This document shows positions 33,223 through 42,069 of a stretch of DNA of 42,163 bases, one piece after another. The stretch's first letter is position 1. Each line of letters starts with the position of its first letter. Under the pieces are notes generated by a model that saw nothing but the letters and a program-made list of their open reading frames with translations, did not search any database and was not told the origin of the DNA. The stretch lies in contig JAKFUT010000073.1 of assembly GCA_021732565.1 (NCBI GenBank), positions 1-42,163 on the forward strand. The letters are read 5' to 3'. Position numbers and translations under genes: made by a program. Source of the stretch: Candidatus Obscuribacterales bacterium (GTDB lineage: Bacteria; Cyanobacteriota; Vampirovibrionia; Obscuribacterales; Obscuribacteraceae).

Positions 33223-33429
33223 GAACGCCCCCTTCGTCGCTAGAAACCAACAAAAACGAAGGAACATGTCAGTCGTTAGAAACCTTAAGCACGACTGAAG
33301 TCAGAGCTCTTTCGCCTGCGCACCATAAACGCCTTGCAACTCATGGCGAAAGTTCACTGCGAAAAAAGCGGTTCAAGCAAACACTCGTCCGTGATGCGTT
33401 CCGAACAAACCACAAACAGGAGAGACCTG

Positions 33430-34074
33430 ATGCCAAGCAAGATGTATTTCAGCGATTTCACCCCCGACGAGCAACGGTTGGCCATCGACCTCGAGAAGCG
33501 TCGGGCAGCCTGGACCAAAACGAAGGAGTCCGCTGAGAAGACAAATGTCGCTGCCGGTCAACGACTGGCGGCCACGCCCTATTTCGCTGAGGTACTGACG
33601 CTTCCAGGACTGCCACCGGATGCGGTGGCACAGATCACCGAAGCTCACAGCCGCTATCTGCAGCTTCAGGAGCAAAATCTCGCCGCAGGCCGAGCGCAAT
33701 ACCTCGCCGCCGAGCAGCAGTGGTCCGGCCTGTCCCCCCAGTTGCAGCAACATGCTAATGCGGTGTCGGCCGTGATCAATTTCGAACAGTCTAACCGCGT
33801 CACCGCCGAGGTCGATCAGGACTGCCCCCCGCCGGACGAACTCAACGACGGCATCTACGGCTACGAACAGATACTGAGGCGCGAACTGGAAGAGACACGT
33901 ATGGTGGTCGCGGCCAACAAGCCCGAACTGCTCGGTCAGTACCAGTTCAAGGTCGCCGAAGAGAGCATCGACTTCGGCGGCGCCGGCAAGACGGTGGCCG
34001 CTGCTGCCGACGAGTTGCGGGCTGCCCGTATTCTGCTGCGCACCGTGCGCCAGCTGGCTCAACCCGCTGCGTAA
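33430..34074 (+). CDS. Helical protein of unknown function
   Basis: The ATG at 33430 is chosen for the CAGGAGA upstream. The 214-residue protein is rich in Ala, Gln and Glu with long predicted helices (EQRLAIDLEKRRAAWTKTKE; SRYLQLQEQNLAAGRAQYLA; ILRRELEETRMVVAANKPEL) and no membrane segment or signal. It looks like an extended coiled-coil bundle. No catalytic motif is visible. A 19-bp hairpin follows directly after the stop, so this transcript ends here. Confidence 0.7.
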   Translation: MPSKMYFSDFTPDEQRLAIDLEKRRAAWTKTKESAEKTNVAAGQRLAATPYFAEVLTLPGLPPDAVAQITEAHSRYLQLQEQNLAAGRAQYLAAEQQWSGLSPQLQQHANAVSAVINFEQSNRVTAEVDQDCPPPDELNDGIYGYEQILRRELEETRMVVAANKPELLGQYQFKVAEESIDFGGAGKTVAAAADELRAARILLRTVRQLAQPAA

Positions 34075-34083
34075 CGAAAAGAC

Positions 34084-34132
34084 CAGACTACAGGTTCGGC
34101 GGTCTAGGACCGGCCGCCGAACCTGTAGTCTG
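34084..34132. terminator. 19-bp perfect hairpin terminator
   Basis: CAGACTACAGGTTCGGCGG pairs perfectly with CCGCCGAACCTGTAGTCTG around an 11-nt loop, 9 nt after the stop of the 33430 gene. No T-run follows, so a factor-assisted or structural end is possible. Confidence 0.75.
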
Positions 34133-34184
34133 CGCGCAATTTGATCGCGACTGCAAGATCGCAGCCTTCAAAGAGGGAGCACTT

Positions 34185-34583
34185 TTGTATAATCCAAAGC
34201 TGAAACAACTAGCTGTCTACTGGTTAGGCTGCCAGGCTCTGCTAGCCGGTATCTGGTGGGTATTGCTGCTCTACGCCCCTTCGGTTCGTCGCCATTTCCT
34301 CGCTGTCGATGCCCCCGATAGCACGCTCATGGCTTTCATGGTGCCGGATTTGTTGCTCTTCATCGCAGGTGCGCTTGTGGCTGCTCGAGGGCTGGCACTG
34401 GAAAGACGATGGGGCTGGTACACTCTGCTAATTCATTCTGGAGCAGGCGGCTACGCGGCGCTCTACTGTCTCGCACTGGCGATGCTCTCCAACGGCGGCT
34501 GGGCGGGCGCAGTGTTGATGTTTCCTTCTTTAGTCATCACGCCCTACTTCGCACTGCGGCTAAATCCTGACGGAGACCAGTAA
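34185..34583 (+). CDS. Small multi-pass membrane protein
   Basis: A 132-residue protein starting at the TTG at 34185 with GAGGGAG upstream. Four hydrophobic segments are visible: about 8-29 (LAVYWLGCQALLAGIWWVLLLY), 47-66, 77-98 and 103-122. No family was recognised. Its stop is one base before the ATG of the methyltransferase-like gene, so the two are translationally coupled. Confidence 0.75.
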   Translation: MYNPKLKQLAVYWLGCQALLAGIWWVLLLYAPSVRRHFLAVDAPDSTLMAFMVPDLLLFIAGALVAARGLALERRWGWYTLLIHSGAGGYAALYCLALAMLSNGGWAGAVLMFPSLVITPYFALRLNPDGDQ

Positions 34584-34584
34584 A

Positions 34585-35163
34585 ATGGATAATCCAAAGT
34601 GGAGCCGCCAGGCGAAGCCAGCCGCCCCGATCATCAATCTGGCAAAGACGCTGACGCAAGCAGCGATCTTCTGGACGTTCTTCCTGGGGGTATTGCCGTC
34701 TTGCGTCTATTGGCTGGAGACGGCAGCAGGTTTGCAAGACACGCGATTTCACCTGTCCATCCTCCCGGCTGTGGGCACCACAATTTTCTTGTGTGCCAGC
34801 TGTCTTGGTTTGTGGAGCGCCTTTGTGATGGCGCTCACTGGAAAAGGCACTCCGTTGCCTATGGACAGCGCTCGCGAGCTGGTGATTGCAGGGCCCTATG
34901 CCTACATTCGCAACCCGATGGCCGTAGCCGGTCTTGTCCAAGGAATGGCAGTCGGCGTGGCCCTGGGCTCTTGCGCAGTTCTGCTCTATGTAGCGATCGG
35001 CATCTTCGCCTGGAACTGCATCGTACGCCACCGCGAGGAAGCAGACTTGCTCAACCGATTCGGCGAAGCCTATCGCCACTACAAGCAAAACGTTTACTGC
35101 TGGATTCCACGACTGACGAAATACAAGCCGCCAATGCCAGATGGAACAAAAGCTAAGTCTTGA
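34585..35163 (+). CDS. Isoprenylcysteine/phospholipid methyltransferase-like membrane protein
   Basis: A 192-residue protein with several membrane helices. GPYAYIRNPMAVAGLVQG (about 111-128) and REEADLLNRFGEAYRHYKQNVYCWIPR (about 150-176) are the two motifs shared by ICMT and PEMT-type methyltransferases: the R-H/N-P segment and the E-E..L...FG..Y..Y..V block that bind S-adenosylmethionine and acceptor. Bacterial members methylate lipids or isoprenoid-linked compounds in the membrane. It is coupled to the upstream membrane protein and 71 nt before the next gene. The acceptor is unknown. Confidence 0.85.
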   Translation: MDNPKWSRQAKPAAPIINLAKTLTQAAIFWTFFLGVLPSCVYWLETAAGLQDTRFHLSILPAVGTTIFLCASCLGLWSAFVMALTGKGTPLPMDSARELVIAGPYAYIRNPMAVAGLVQGMAVGVALGSCAVLLYVAIGIFAWNCIVRHREEADLLNRFGEAYRHYKQNVYCWIPRLTKYKPPMPDGTKAKS

Positions 35164-35234
35164 GTCGTGGATGCCCCGAACAAGCCCATTGCACTCCGTG
35201 TCCGATCTTGGATTCCCCAAACAAAAGGCAAGTG

Positions 35235-35567
35235 ATGAATCTCGCAATTTTGGCAACCGGTAAGATTCCCGACACCGTGGTGATTTTCTTCGCGATCGTC
35301 CTCTTCGCAGGCTGCTATGGTGTGTTCGTCCTCATGTCCCTGGCAATCGTCTGGTTGGGCAAGGGATGGAAACTGCTGACCGAATCGAAGCAAGCCAAAG
35401 CCGCCCGCCTGAAAGCAGAACTCACCACCGAGCTGGCCAATGCCGAAGCGGAGAAGCAGCGACTGCAGACTACGGGCTCTCTGGTCAGCCTGGAGTATCA
35501 GAACCGGATTGCTGAAATGGACAAGAAGATCGATGCGCTGAAAACCAAAGCTGGACAGCCCGAGTAA
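35235..35567 (+). CDS. Membrane-anchored coiled-coil protein
   Basis: The ATG at 35235 has AAAAGG upstream and gives a 110-residue protein with one membrane helix (about 13-37, VVIFFAIVLFAGCYGVFVLMSLAIVWLG). A charged coiled coil follows (about 45-105, AARLKAELTTELANAEAEKQ; NRIAEMDKKIDALKTK). Probably the last gene of the 34185-35567 transcript. Such anchors often scaffold envelope complexes. No specific family was recognised. Confidence 0.72.
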   Translation: MNLAILATGKIPDTVVIFFAIVLFAGCYGVFVLMSLAIVWLGKGWKLLTESKQAKAARLKAELTTELANAEAEKQRLQTTGSLVSLEYQNRIAEMDKKIDALKTKAGQPE

Positions 35568-35583
35568 ACAGTGCAAGTGACCT

Positions 35584-35611
35584 GAACAAACGGCAATTCT
35601 GCCGTTTGTTC
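35584..35611 (+). terminator. 12-bp hairpin terminator
   Basis: GAACAAACGGCA and TGCCGTTTGTTC pair perfectly around a 4-nt loop, 17 nt after the coiled-coil gene. The T-rich right arm fits a factor-independent terminator. Confidence 0.78.
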
Positions 35612-35631
35612 CAAGGTTCGCACTGAAGCTT

Positions 35632-35656
35632 AGTGGAGGAAAGAATGTCCTCCACT
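35632..35656. terminator. Second hairpin, GGAGGA-bearing
   Basis: AGTGGAGGA and TCCTCCACT form a 9-bp perfect stem with a 7-nt loop. It sits between the terminator at 35584 and the origin-like region and may insulate it. Confidence 0.5.
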
Positions 35657-36594
35657 TGAAACCTCGGTAGCGGGTACAGTGAGGTCACGATTCACATTCT
35701 GGTGGTGCGCGTGATTGCAGCCAATCGGAAAAGCCGGTAACTTACGATCCACAGCGGTTTAACCGCATTAATTTGATTATTTTCGGGGAGTGAACTATAT
35801 CCCATCGTATAAAATCCGTTTTATCTGCAAAGCTTCGCTCAGGTTACTCCCCCGAGATGTTTCACTAGAACCGGTTCTGGCGGATATGGCAGCCTTTGCG
35901 AGAATGATCATGGAAGCGAAAGATATAGGCAAATTCGTTTTATACCCGTGAGGGTTAGGTGATACAGCGTTAGTGCCAGCCCGAATGAATAATTCTGAAT
36001 CCTTGAGTGTCGGGTGTCCAGGTGTTCAATCTGAGAGCGCAATACGCATAATCCAGCCATCGGCCATAACCCGGTTTTCAAGCCACATTCAAGAGGAGCG
36101 ACGTAGGCGATCTTCCAAAAAGATAATGATATACATTCTCTAACCTCGACAGGGAGTCGTTTCCCGCTATGGATATCCCACACATGCCTTCCATATGCGA
36201 GCGATAAGAGGTAGGATCGACTAGCCTGTCATGCGCTTTTCGAGCAGTCGATCACTCATTGCACGTACCGCACGGGTGTTTGAGTCAACTACGAAAACCT
36301 GTAGAAAACTTGTAGTTCGCCTGTCGATCTGTTGTCTATGAATACCAACCCGAGGATCACAAGTGTCGCTCTTTCGACTGCCGTCTAACAGGTTATCTAC
36401 ATGGCAGATCTAATACACACAATGTTTTACGAGGTTTTCTACAGAAAAGACGTCTGTATACTACTTCTATTAATCTATCTTTCGTTAGACAAAACAAAGT
36501 ACTAGCAAAATAGAAGATTGGCTCAGGGAGATTGAAAAACGGGGTGCATGAATGTAACCTAGTTCAGCGGATAACTTGCCTAAGGTGGAAGCCA
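35657..36594. other. Candidate replication origin upstream of dnaN
   Basis: About 940 nt without a supported gene, directly before dnaN. The right third holds three DnaA-box-like sites (36300-36308, 36393-36401 and 36435-36443) followed by an AT-rich run (about 36440-36510) suitable for duplex opening. A weaker TTATCTGCA is at 35821-35829 and a GCGGTTTAACCGC palindrome near 35753. Cyanobacterial origins commonly lie beside dnaN. The dnaN promoter must be here too. The origin call is inference. Confidence 0.45.
36300..36443. promoter_or_regulatory. Cluster of three DnaA-box-like sites
   Basis: TGTAGAAAA (36300-36308, minus-strand TTTTCTACA), TTATCTACA (36393-36401) and TTTTCTACA (36435-36443) share the form TT(A/T)TCTACA, one or two changes from TTATCCACA. 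Each is preceded by GT or GG on its own strand. Confidence 0.55.
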
Positions 36595-37794
36595 ATGCAC
36601 TTTGCCATACAGAAAGAAGCTCTTGTTAAGGCACTCAGAGATGTAAGCAACGCAATCGCCACCAGAGTGGTTCAGCCGATTCTGAGCAATGTGTTGGTTG
36701 AGTCTGTAGACAGCGTAACTATGCGATTCACGGGAACAGACTTGGACCTTACAATTCGTGCGCTGTGCCCTGCAGTTGTCTATAACACAGGCTCGATTAC
36801 CCTGCCGGGAAAGAAGCTGCTGGAAGTTGTTTCGAAGTTACCGAATGACCTGGTAACGTTTCAGGTCAACATGGAAACCATGGAAACCACTGTAACCTGC
36901 GTTAAATCCAAGTTCACATTGACGGGGTTGACTGCAGATGATTATCCGCGTCTGGCAGAAAACAAAACCGGTGATGCGTTCAAAATGCCTGCCGATGTTC
37001 TTCGTCGAGCAATTGTTCAGACATCGTTTGCTGCCGCAACTTACGATTTGAGTAGTATTTTGGGTGGTGTCTACCTGTTTGTACATGATGGTGTTTTTGA
37101 AGCCACTGCTACTGATGGCAGTCGCTTGGCGCACAGGAGAGAAGAACTGACAATCTCCACCGCAGTGGTGCGTAAAACAGAAGATGGTCTGGAAGCTGAG
37201 GGCGAAAGCGAAGCTGCTAAGACCGGCACAGCTACAATGGAACGACCAGTTGGTTTAAAGGCCATTGTGCCCGCTCGTGCATGTACAGAGTTATTGAAAG
37301 TGATGGACGCAAAAGATCCCGCAGCACGTCTGCGGTTAGCGGTGGTAGACGGGCAAATTACGTTTGAAACGGATCACCATTATTTGTGCACCCGGTTGAT
37401 CGGTGGCGAGTATCCTCGTTATCATGAGCTCTTCCCTGGTGACTACACACATTTGGCAAGATTCAAGCGCGATGAAATGCTCTCTGCAGTGGAGCGTGTG
37501 GCTGTAATGTCTGATGAACGGACGAATCTGGTGAAGTTCCACTTTGAAGGTGACATTCTGCAGATCAGCTCCAACACACCTGATGTGGGCCGTGCCCAAG
37601 AAGAGGTTAGCGTAGAGTTTGAAGGAACATCTCTGGATATTGCTGTAAACGTGCGTTACGTTGTTGATGTGTTGCACAAACTAAGCTCAACAGAGGTGCG
37701 TTTGGAGATGACCGGGGCACTCAAGCCGCTTATCTTTAAGGGAGAATCTGAAGAGAACTACAAATATCTTTTGATGCCCGTGCAGGCCCGATAG
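36595..37794 (+). CDS. dnaN: DNA polymerase III beta sliding clamp
   Basis: The ATG at 36595 is chosen for the AAGGTGG upstream and the canonical start MHFAIQKEALVKALRDVSNA. The 399-residue protein has the three-domain clamp pattern: PILSNVLVESV near 25-35, VSKLPNDLVTF, the middle domain (about 130-260, with an acidic EAEGESEAAK insertion), and a C-terminus ending NYKYLLMPVQAR, the usual peptide-binding-pocket end M-P-x-x. It forms the ring that tethers polymerase III. It is a little longer than usual because of the middle-domain insertion. tRNA-Asp follows by 66 nt. Confidence 0.97.
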   Translation: MHFAIQKEALVKALRDVSNAIATRVVQPILSNVLVESVDSVTMRFTGTDLDLTIRALCPAVVYNTGSITLPGKKLLEVVSKLPNDLVTFQVNMETMETTVTCVKSKFTLTGLTADDYPRLAENKTGDAFKMPADVLRRAIVQTSFAAATYDLSSILGGVYLFVHDGVFEATATDGSRLAHRREELTISTAVVRKTEDGLEAEGESEAAKTGTATMERPVGLKAIVPARACTELLKVMDAKDPAARLRLAVVDGQITFETDHHYLCTRLIGGEYPRYHELFPGDYTHLARFKRDEMLSAVERVAVMSDERTNLVKFHFEGDILQISSNTPDVGRAQEEVSVEFEGTSLDIAVNVRYVVDVLHKLSSTEVRLEMTGALKPLIFKGESEENYKYLLMPVQAR

Positions 37795-37860
37795 GGCCTG
37801 TGATATACTTTTTTAGTTGGTTCACCTTGGTGGGCTGATTCGGCTCCACGCCGCAAAAGT

Positions 37861-37934
37861 GGGATCGTAGCTCAGTTGGTCAGAGCGCCTGCCTGTCACG
37901 TAGGAGGTCGCGGGTTCGAGCCCCGTCGGTCCCG
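37861..37934 (+). tRNA. tRNA-Asp (GTC)
   Basis: A 74-nt cloverleaf: acceptor GGGATCG/CGGTCCC with one G-U, D-loop AGCTCAGTTGGTCAGAGC, anticodon arm with loop CTGTCAC (anticodon GTC), T-arm GCGGG-TTCGAGC-CCCGT, discriminator G. CCA is not encoded. A T-rich tract (TTCTTTTAT) follows. Confidence 0.97.
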
Positions 37935-38361
37935 CTTCTTTTATATCCGTGAAAACTATTGTAGGTAGTAGCTCATCCCTCCTTCTTCCTCACCGATGCG
38001 AATTACCAATGGCCTCGCGTGTTTGGCCGCCTGCCAATCAAGATCTAGTGCGAACTGATATTGTTTGGCTATGCGTCTTCAGTAGGGATTGTACGCAACG
38101 GTGGTTTCTATGATGGCTGTCATGAATCCCTGCGACGTCCTTGTTACTAGGCTATTCGGCTTATCTGGCCTGCTTAAACGGTTCTCAGTAGGCGATTGTG
38201 TGTGGGGCACCTCTGCTAGTTTGAACCTCATTCATAACCATCATCCGTCATTTTCAATCCAGAGCTGAGAGTCATCAAGTAACTAACCGACAATCAGAAT
38301 GCACCGATCTAGAACGCCAATAAGTGTTCACGTGTGCGTTCGCTGAAGAAAGGACCGCCTT
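37935..38361. other. Gene-free gap between tRNA-Asp and patatin-like gene
   Basis: 427 nt with no supported frame, repeat or strong hairpin. It should contain the promoter for the patatin-like/ftsY pair. AAAGGA before 38362 is that gene's ribosome-binding site. Confidence 0.35.
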
Positions 38362-39219
38362 ATGCAGCCATCTGCTGCCAAGGCAGTATTCCGTGATAGC
38401 GTTTTCGACTGGGTGTTTGGCGGCGGTGGGGTGAAAGGCCTGTCGCATGCCGGATCCATGTTGGCCGCCTGGGAACGCGGAATTCGTATTGGCGATATCT
38501 ACTGCGTTTCCATCGGTTCGCTGGTTGGCGCCCTCTATGGTAATGGGTATCCTGTGCCTCAACTAGCCGATGCCTTCATGCAAGAGCTTGATCGTTTCGG
38601 GCGTGAGGCGTTCAAGAAACTCTTCACCATAAGCGGTGCTCGCAACATTATCCGCAAAGGCGGGGCTGTGGATGTGCGTCCGTTTTTCGAGGATCTGGTC
38701 TCCCGCTACAGCCTTCGCACACAGCCGAACTTGAAGATCCTTGCCGCCTACTGGAGCAGGGGTTTCAAGCCGCATCTGTTCACTGGAACGGATTTCGATC
38801 TCGCCACAGCGCTTCATGCATCCTGTGCGATGCCCCCTTTCATCGAATCCGTCTGGATTCCCCAGGGCAATACCCACCGGAGGCTGATCGATGGTGGCGT
38901 GTGGCATCAGGCCCCGCACCACTTTTGCACGCGCCCGGCAATCATCAGTCGCCTTGGCCCTGCCAAAAAGCTTCCGCCTGGCCGTTTGCATGCCGCAGAC
39001 ATGCTGATTCACGTGGGAGAGATGGCAGTGTCCCGGCTGAAAGAGCTGTTCGTTGTACATCCTGACCCGCCCGGGCACTTTACCATTCATGCTGGCCAGG
39101 ATGAGGTGGCGACGTTCACCTTCAATCTCACAGATAAGACCTGCCGGTCGATGGTGAGTCATGGGTATGAGCGGGCAAGCCGAGTGTTCGACGAGATGGA
39201 GCGGCGCTATCACGGGTAG
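38362..39219 (+). CDS. Patatin-like phospholipase
   Basis: A 285-residue lipid acyl hydrolase-like protein. The oxyanion loop GGGGVKGLSHAG (20-31), nucleophile motif CVSIGS (Ser50) and catalytic-dyad DGG (Asp177, IDGGVWHQAP) are in place and in order. The first Gly of G-x-S-x-G is Cys, an uncommon but conservative change at the turn. There is no signal peptide, so it is intracellular or membrane-associated. It would release fatty acids from phospholipids. It lies 78 nt before ftsY on the same strand and may be co-transcribed. Confidence 0.9.
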   Translation: MQPSAAKAVFRDSVFDWVFGGGGVKGLSHAGSMLAAWERGIRIGDIYCVSIGSLVGALYGNGYPVPQLADAFMQELDRFGREAFKKLFTISGARNIIRKGGAVDVRPFFEDLVSRYSLRTQPNLKILAAYWSRGFKPHLFTGTDFDLATALHASCAMPPFIESVWIPQGNTHRRLIDGGVWHQAPHHFCTRPAIISRLGPAKKLPPGRLHAADMLIHVGEMAVSRLKELFVVHPDPPGHFTIHAGQDEVATFTFNLTDKTCRSMVSHGYERASRVFDEMERRYHG

Positions 39220-39297
39220 CCGTAGCAACGGGCGGGCATACACCTGCCGATTCTGGATCCTGTACTTCTTTCAATATTCTCGACCGAAAGGAAAAGC

Positions 39298-40206
39298 ATG
39301 CTCTCTTATCTCTACAGAAAGTTGCAGGACGGACTGGCGAAAACCCGTAGCGTCTTCGCCGGTCTGGCTCAGATGGTAGGTCTGAAGGGCAAGGTCGACG
39401 AACAGTTCATGGCGGAACTGGAGAAGCGACTTTACACCGCAGACGTAGGCACCACTGCGACGGCCGCCATCTGCCAGCGTGTTCGCGACGCGTTCTTCGA
39501 CAAGGAAATCAACGGCGACGTCATGACTTTTGTGAAGCTGGAGTTGAAAAAGTTGTTGGCCACCGAGAAAGCCGACATCAACTTCAACCATGGCGGACCC
39601 ACTGTCATCATGGTTGCCGGTGTGAACGGTTCCGGTAAGACGACATCCATCGCCAAGCTTGCAGCCCGCCTGAAAAGGGAAGGTAAGAAGGTTATGGTGG
39701 TGGCCGGCGACACCTTCAGGGCTGCGGCTGTGGAGCAGTTGACCATCTGGAGTGAACGCATCGGATGCGATATCGTGAAGTCTGCACAAGGCAGCGATGC
39801 AGCTGCCGTGGTACACGACGCATGCCAAAAAGCGAAGGCTCGCGACTTCGATGTGGTCATCGTCGACACGGCGGGCCGCTTGCACACGCAAACTCACCTG
39901 ATGAAAGAGCTGGAGAAACTGCATCGCATTATCTCCAAGCACATTCAGGCTGCTCCCCATGAGGTACTGCTAGTCCTTGATGCCACCACCGGTCAGAACG
40001 CCCTCCTGCAGGCGGAGCACTTCAAGAAATCGGTTCGATGCACGGGAATCATCCTTTCGAAACTCGATGGCACTGCCAAAGGCGGCGCGGTGTTCGCCAT
40101 TAAGCAGAAGCTCAACCTGCCGGTGAAGTTTGTCGGAGTTGGCGAGAAGCTTGATGACATGGAGCCATTCGACCCCGACTCATACGTTGACGCGCTGTTT
40201 GAGTAA
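39298..40206 (+). CDS. ftsY: Signal recognition particle receptor FtsY
   Basis: A 302-residue SRP-family GTPase that docks SRP-ribosome complexes at the inner membrane. An N-domain helical bundle (about 5-90) precedes the G-domain: P-loop GVNGSGKTT (108-116), GDTFRAAAVEQL (137-148), DTAGRLHT (190-197), LDATTGQNA and SKLDGTAKGG, ending VGVGEKLDDMEPFDPDSYVDALF. The acidic A-domain of E. coli FtsY is absent, as in many bacteria. GAAAGGA precedes the ATG and a 12-bp hairpin follows. Confidence 0.97.
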   Translation: MLSYLYRKLQDGLAKTRSVFAGLAQMVGLKGKVDEQFMAELEKRLYTADVGTTATAAICQRVRDAFFDKEINGDVMTFVKLELKKLLATEKADINFNHGGPTVIMVAGVNGSGKTTSIAKLAARLKREGKKVMVVAGDTFRAAAVEQLTIWSERIGCDIVKSAQGSDAAAVVHDACQKAKARDFDVVIVDTAGRLHTQTHLMKELEKLHRIISKHIQAAPHEVLLVLDATTGQNALLQAEHFKKSVRCTGIILSKLDGTAKGGAVFAIKQKLNLPVKFVGVGEKLDDMEPFDPDSYVDALFE

Positions 40207-40239
40207 TAGCGTCGTGCAACCTGCGACTGACACGTGCTA

Positions 40240-40276
40240 ACCAGAGCGAGAGGCGCATCTCTCTTCTCGCTCTGGT
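40240..40276 (+). terminator. ftsY terminator
   Basis: ACCAGAGCGAGA and TCTCGCTCTGGT form a 12-bp perfect stem with a 13-nt loop, 34 nt after the ftsY stop. Confidence 0.75.
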
Positions 40277-40814
40277 CTATGTGTTGCTTTGCCAGAGGTT
40301 GATCCTCCAAGATGTTGGGCTTGCAGGGTTTTGGGTTTGACAAATCGCTGGCAATACTACAGGTTATGGTATAACAATTGAGCGTCAGAACGTACTAATC
40401 ACACACACTTGCGGAATTTTCGTATGACCGGAGGATCATTCAGCCGGCCCACGCTGTCACACAGACCACCGGTCCGCCACCTCACGTGGTCCGGAAACAA
40501 CCAGATTTCGGTCTCGAGGCTGACGACATATTGGCTCACTATTGAAATATGCGCGATCTGCATATTTTCCCTTAGCAACTAAATCCCGAAACGTCCTGAA
40601 TTTAGGAAATTCGCGAAGCCGAATTGTAAGATTTTATGCGTAATATGCATAAAATAACAGGACCGGCACCAGAGCCCTCGGACTGACGTGGCCCGCTCGC
40701 GGTTAAATTGAACAGCCCTGTCGCTGATGCGATTCCGAGAACTCAATGAAGCTCAGGCGGAACGATGAAGTCAGATGCCTTCTGGTTTTACATCCAGGAT
40801 GAAGTGCGTCGATA
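40277..40814. other. Gene-free region with small AT-rich hairpins
   Basis: 538 nt between ftsY and the convergent WG-repeat gene. Two AT-rich stems are visible: AAATATGC/GCATATTT around 40545-40567 and ATTTTATGC/GCATAAAAT around 40633-40656. A 52-codon frame from the ATG at 40423 has no ribosome-binding site and is not called. A regulatory RNA is possible but not supported. Confidence 0.35.
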
Positions 40815-41939
40815 TCACCTGCGCGGGGCCGGGGGAGTCGGTTTACGCGTTTTCATATACTTCATAAACATGTCGCCATCTAACGCGACAGGTGCCAGGT
40901 CTTGAGAGAAATCACCGGCATCGATGAACTGTGGAGGAATTGTTATTCTGCCAGTGTGATCAATGTATCCCCAACGGTTGGTAGACATCCATTCGTGCTT
41001 TTGTGGCTTGTCATCTTTTTGGCAGATGGCTGCCAGACCATTGTGAAAATCCATCGCGTAAATCAGTCGGCGTGGTTTGATGATAAGGTTACCGGTTTTG
41101 TCGATGTAACCCCTGGTGCCATCCGTCAGACCAACGGACGCTAGACCTTCTGAGAAGCTGCTGGCATTCTTGTATTTGGCTGGTACAACCACTCGACCGG
41201 TCTTGTCGATAAAGCCGAAGTTATTGCCCTTCTGTACTGCGGCAAGCCCTTCTGAAAATGGTTTGGCATCTATGAATTGAGGCTTTACGATAATGGTTCC
41301 GCTCTTGTTGATAAATCCATAAGATGAGTCAACTTTGATGCATGCCAGTCCTTCTGTGAAGTCGCTGGCCTCATCGAAAATTGGTGGTATTATTTCTTTG
41401 CCGTCTTTGTCGATAAAGCCGTATTTCTTTTCCGGACTTATCAGTGCCAGGCCCTCAGAGAAGAAGTCTAATCTTTCATAACGAGGGGTGATGACTACAT
41501 TACCTTCCAAGTCCATGAATCCTTGCTTTCCATTTTGGGTGATTCCGGCAAGCCCTTCACGATATGGTTTCACGTATTCAAAAGTAGGCTTGACGGTGAA
41601 TTGTCCCTTTGTATTGATAAAGCCAAATTTTCCATCACTGGTTGAGACCATCGCGCGCTTTTCAGTGAAATCTCCTGCAAAACTAAACGATGGTTTGATG
41701 ACCAGCTTTCCGGCGGTATCCACGAATCCATATCCTTGACTCGTTCTCACTGCTGCCAGTTGTTCGGAAAAGGAGTCTGCGGCAACAAAGTCGGGGGCAA
41801 TTACGAATTTTCCTGTTTTATTGATGAAACCCCAGTAGGTTGGCGGTTTTATGGTGGTACCCCATACGAGGTGGAAGGGGCTCGATATCACTGTGCAAAT
41901 GCAAAATGTCGAAATGTAGAACCACCGGAATTTGGTCAC
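40815..41939 (-). CDS. Secreted WG-repeat protein
   Basis: A 374-residue protein with an N-terminal hydrophobic signal (FRWFYISTFCICTVISSPFHLVWG) and about seven to eight WG repeats of about 45 residues, each with G-F-I-N/D-K-x-G-K-x-V-I-x-P and F-S-E-G-L-A motifs (for example YGFIDKDGKEIIPPIFDEAS, then DFTEGLACI). WG repeats form beta-rich arrays in secreted and surface proteins of many bacteria. The ligand is unknown. A Pro/Arg-rich tail ends the protein. Minus strand, convergent with ftsY. Confidence 0.92.
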   Translation of the reverse strand: MTKFRWFYISTFCICTVISSPFHLVWGTTIKPPTYWGFINKTGKFVIAPDFVAADSFSEQLAAVRTSQGYGFVDTAGKLVIKPSFSFAGDFTEKRAMVSTSDGKFGFINTKGQFTVKPTFEYVKPYREGLAGITQNGKQGFMDLEGNVVITPRYERLDFFSEGLALISPEKKYGFIDKDGKEIIPPIFDEASDFTEGLACIKVDSSYGFINKSGTIIVKPQFIDAKPFSEGLAAVQKGNNFGFIDKTGRVVVPAKYKNASSFSEGLASVGLTDGTRGYIDKTGNLIIKPRRLIYAMDFHNGLAAICQKDDKPQKHEWMSTNRWGYIDHTGRITIPPQFIDAGDFSQDLAPVALDGDMFMKYMKTRKPTPPAPRR

Positions 41940-42069
41940 AGCCGACTCCCGTCGTGAAAAGGAATACTGTTCAGCCCGTTAGTATATCCACATAGTTACC
42001 GCAGTGTTGGCTTTTTTAATAGTGATTCGGGGCGCTTTTGTTCAGATGAGATCCAGCCGAGAGCGGCCG

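Noticed and set aside
41983..41994. TATATCCACATA as a DnaA box
   Set aside because: A single partial match upstream of the WG-repeat gene, without clustering or an AT-rich unwinding stretch.
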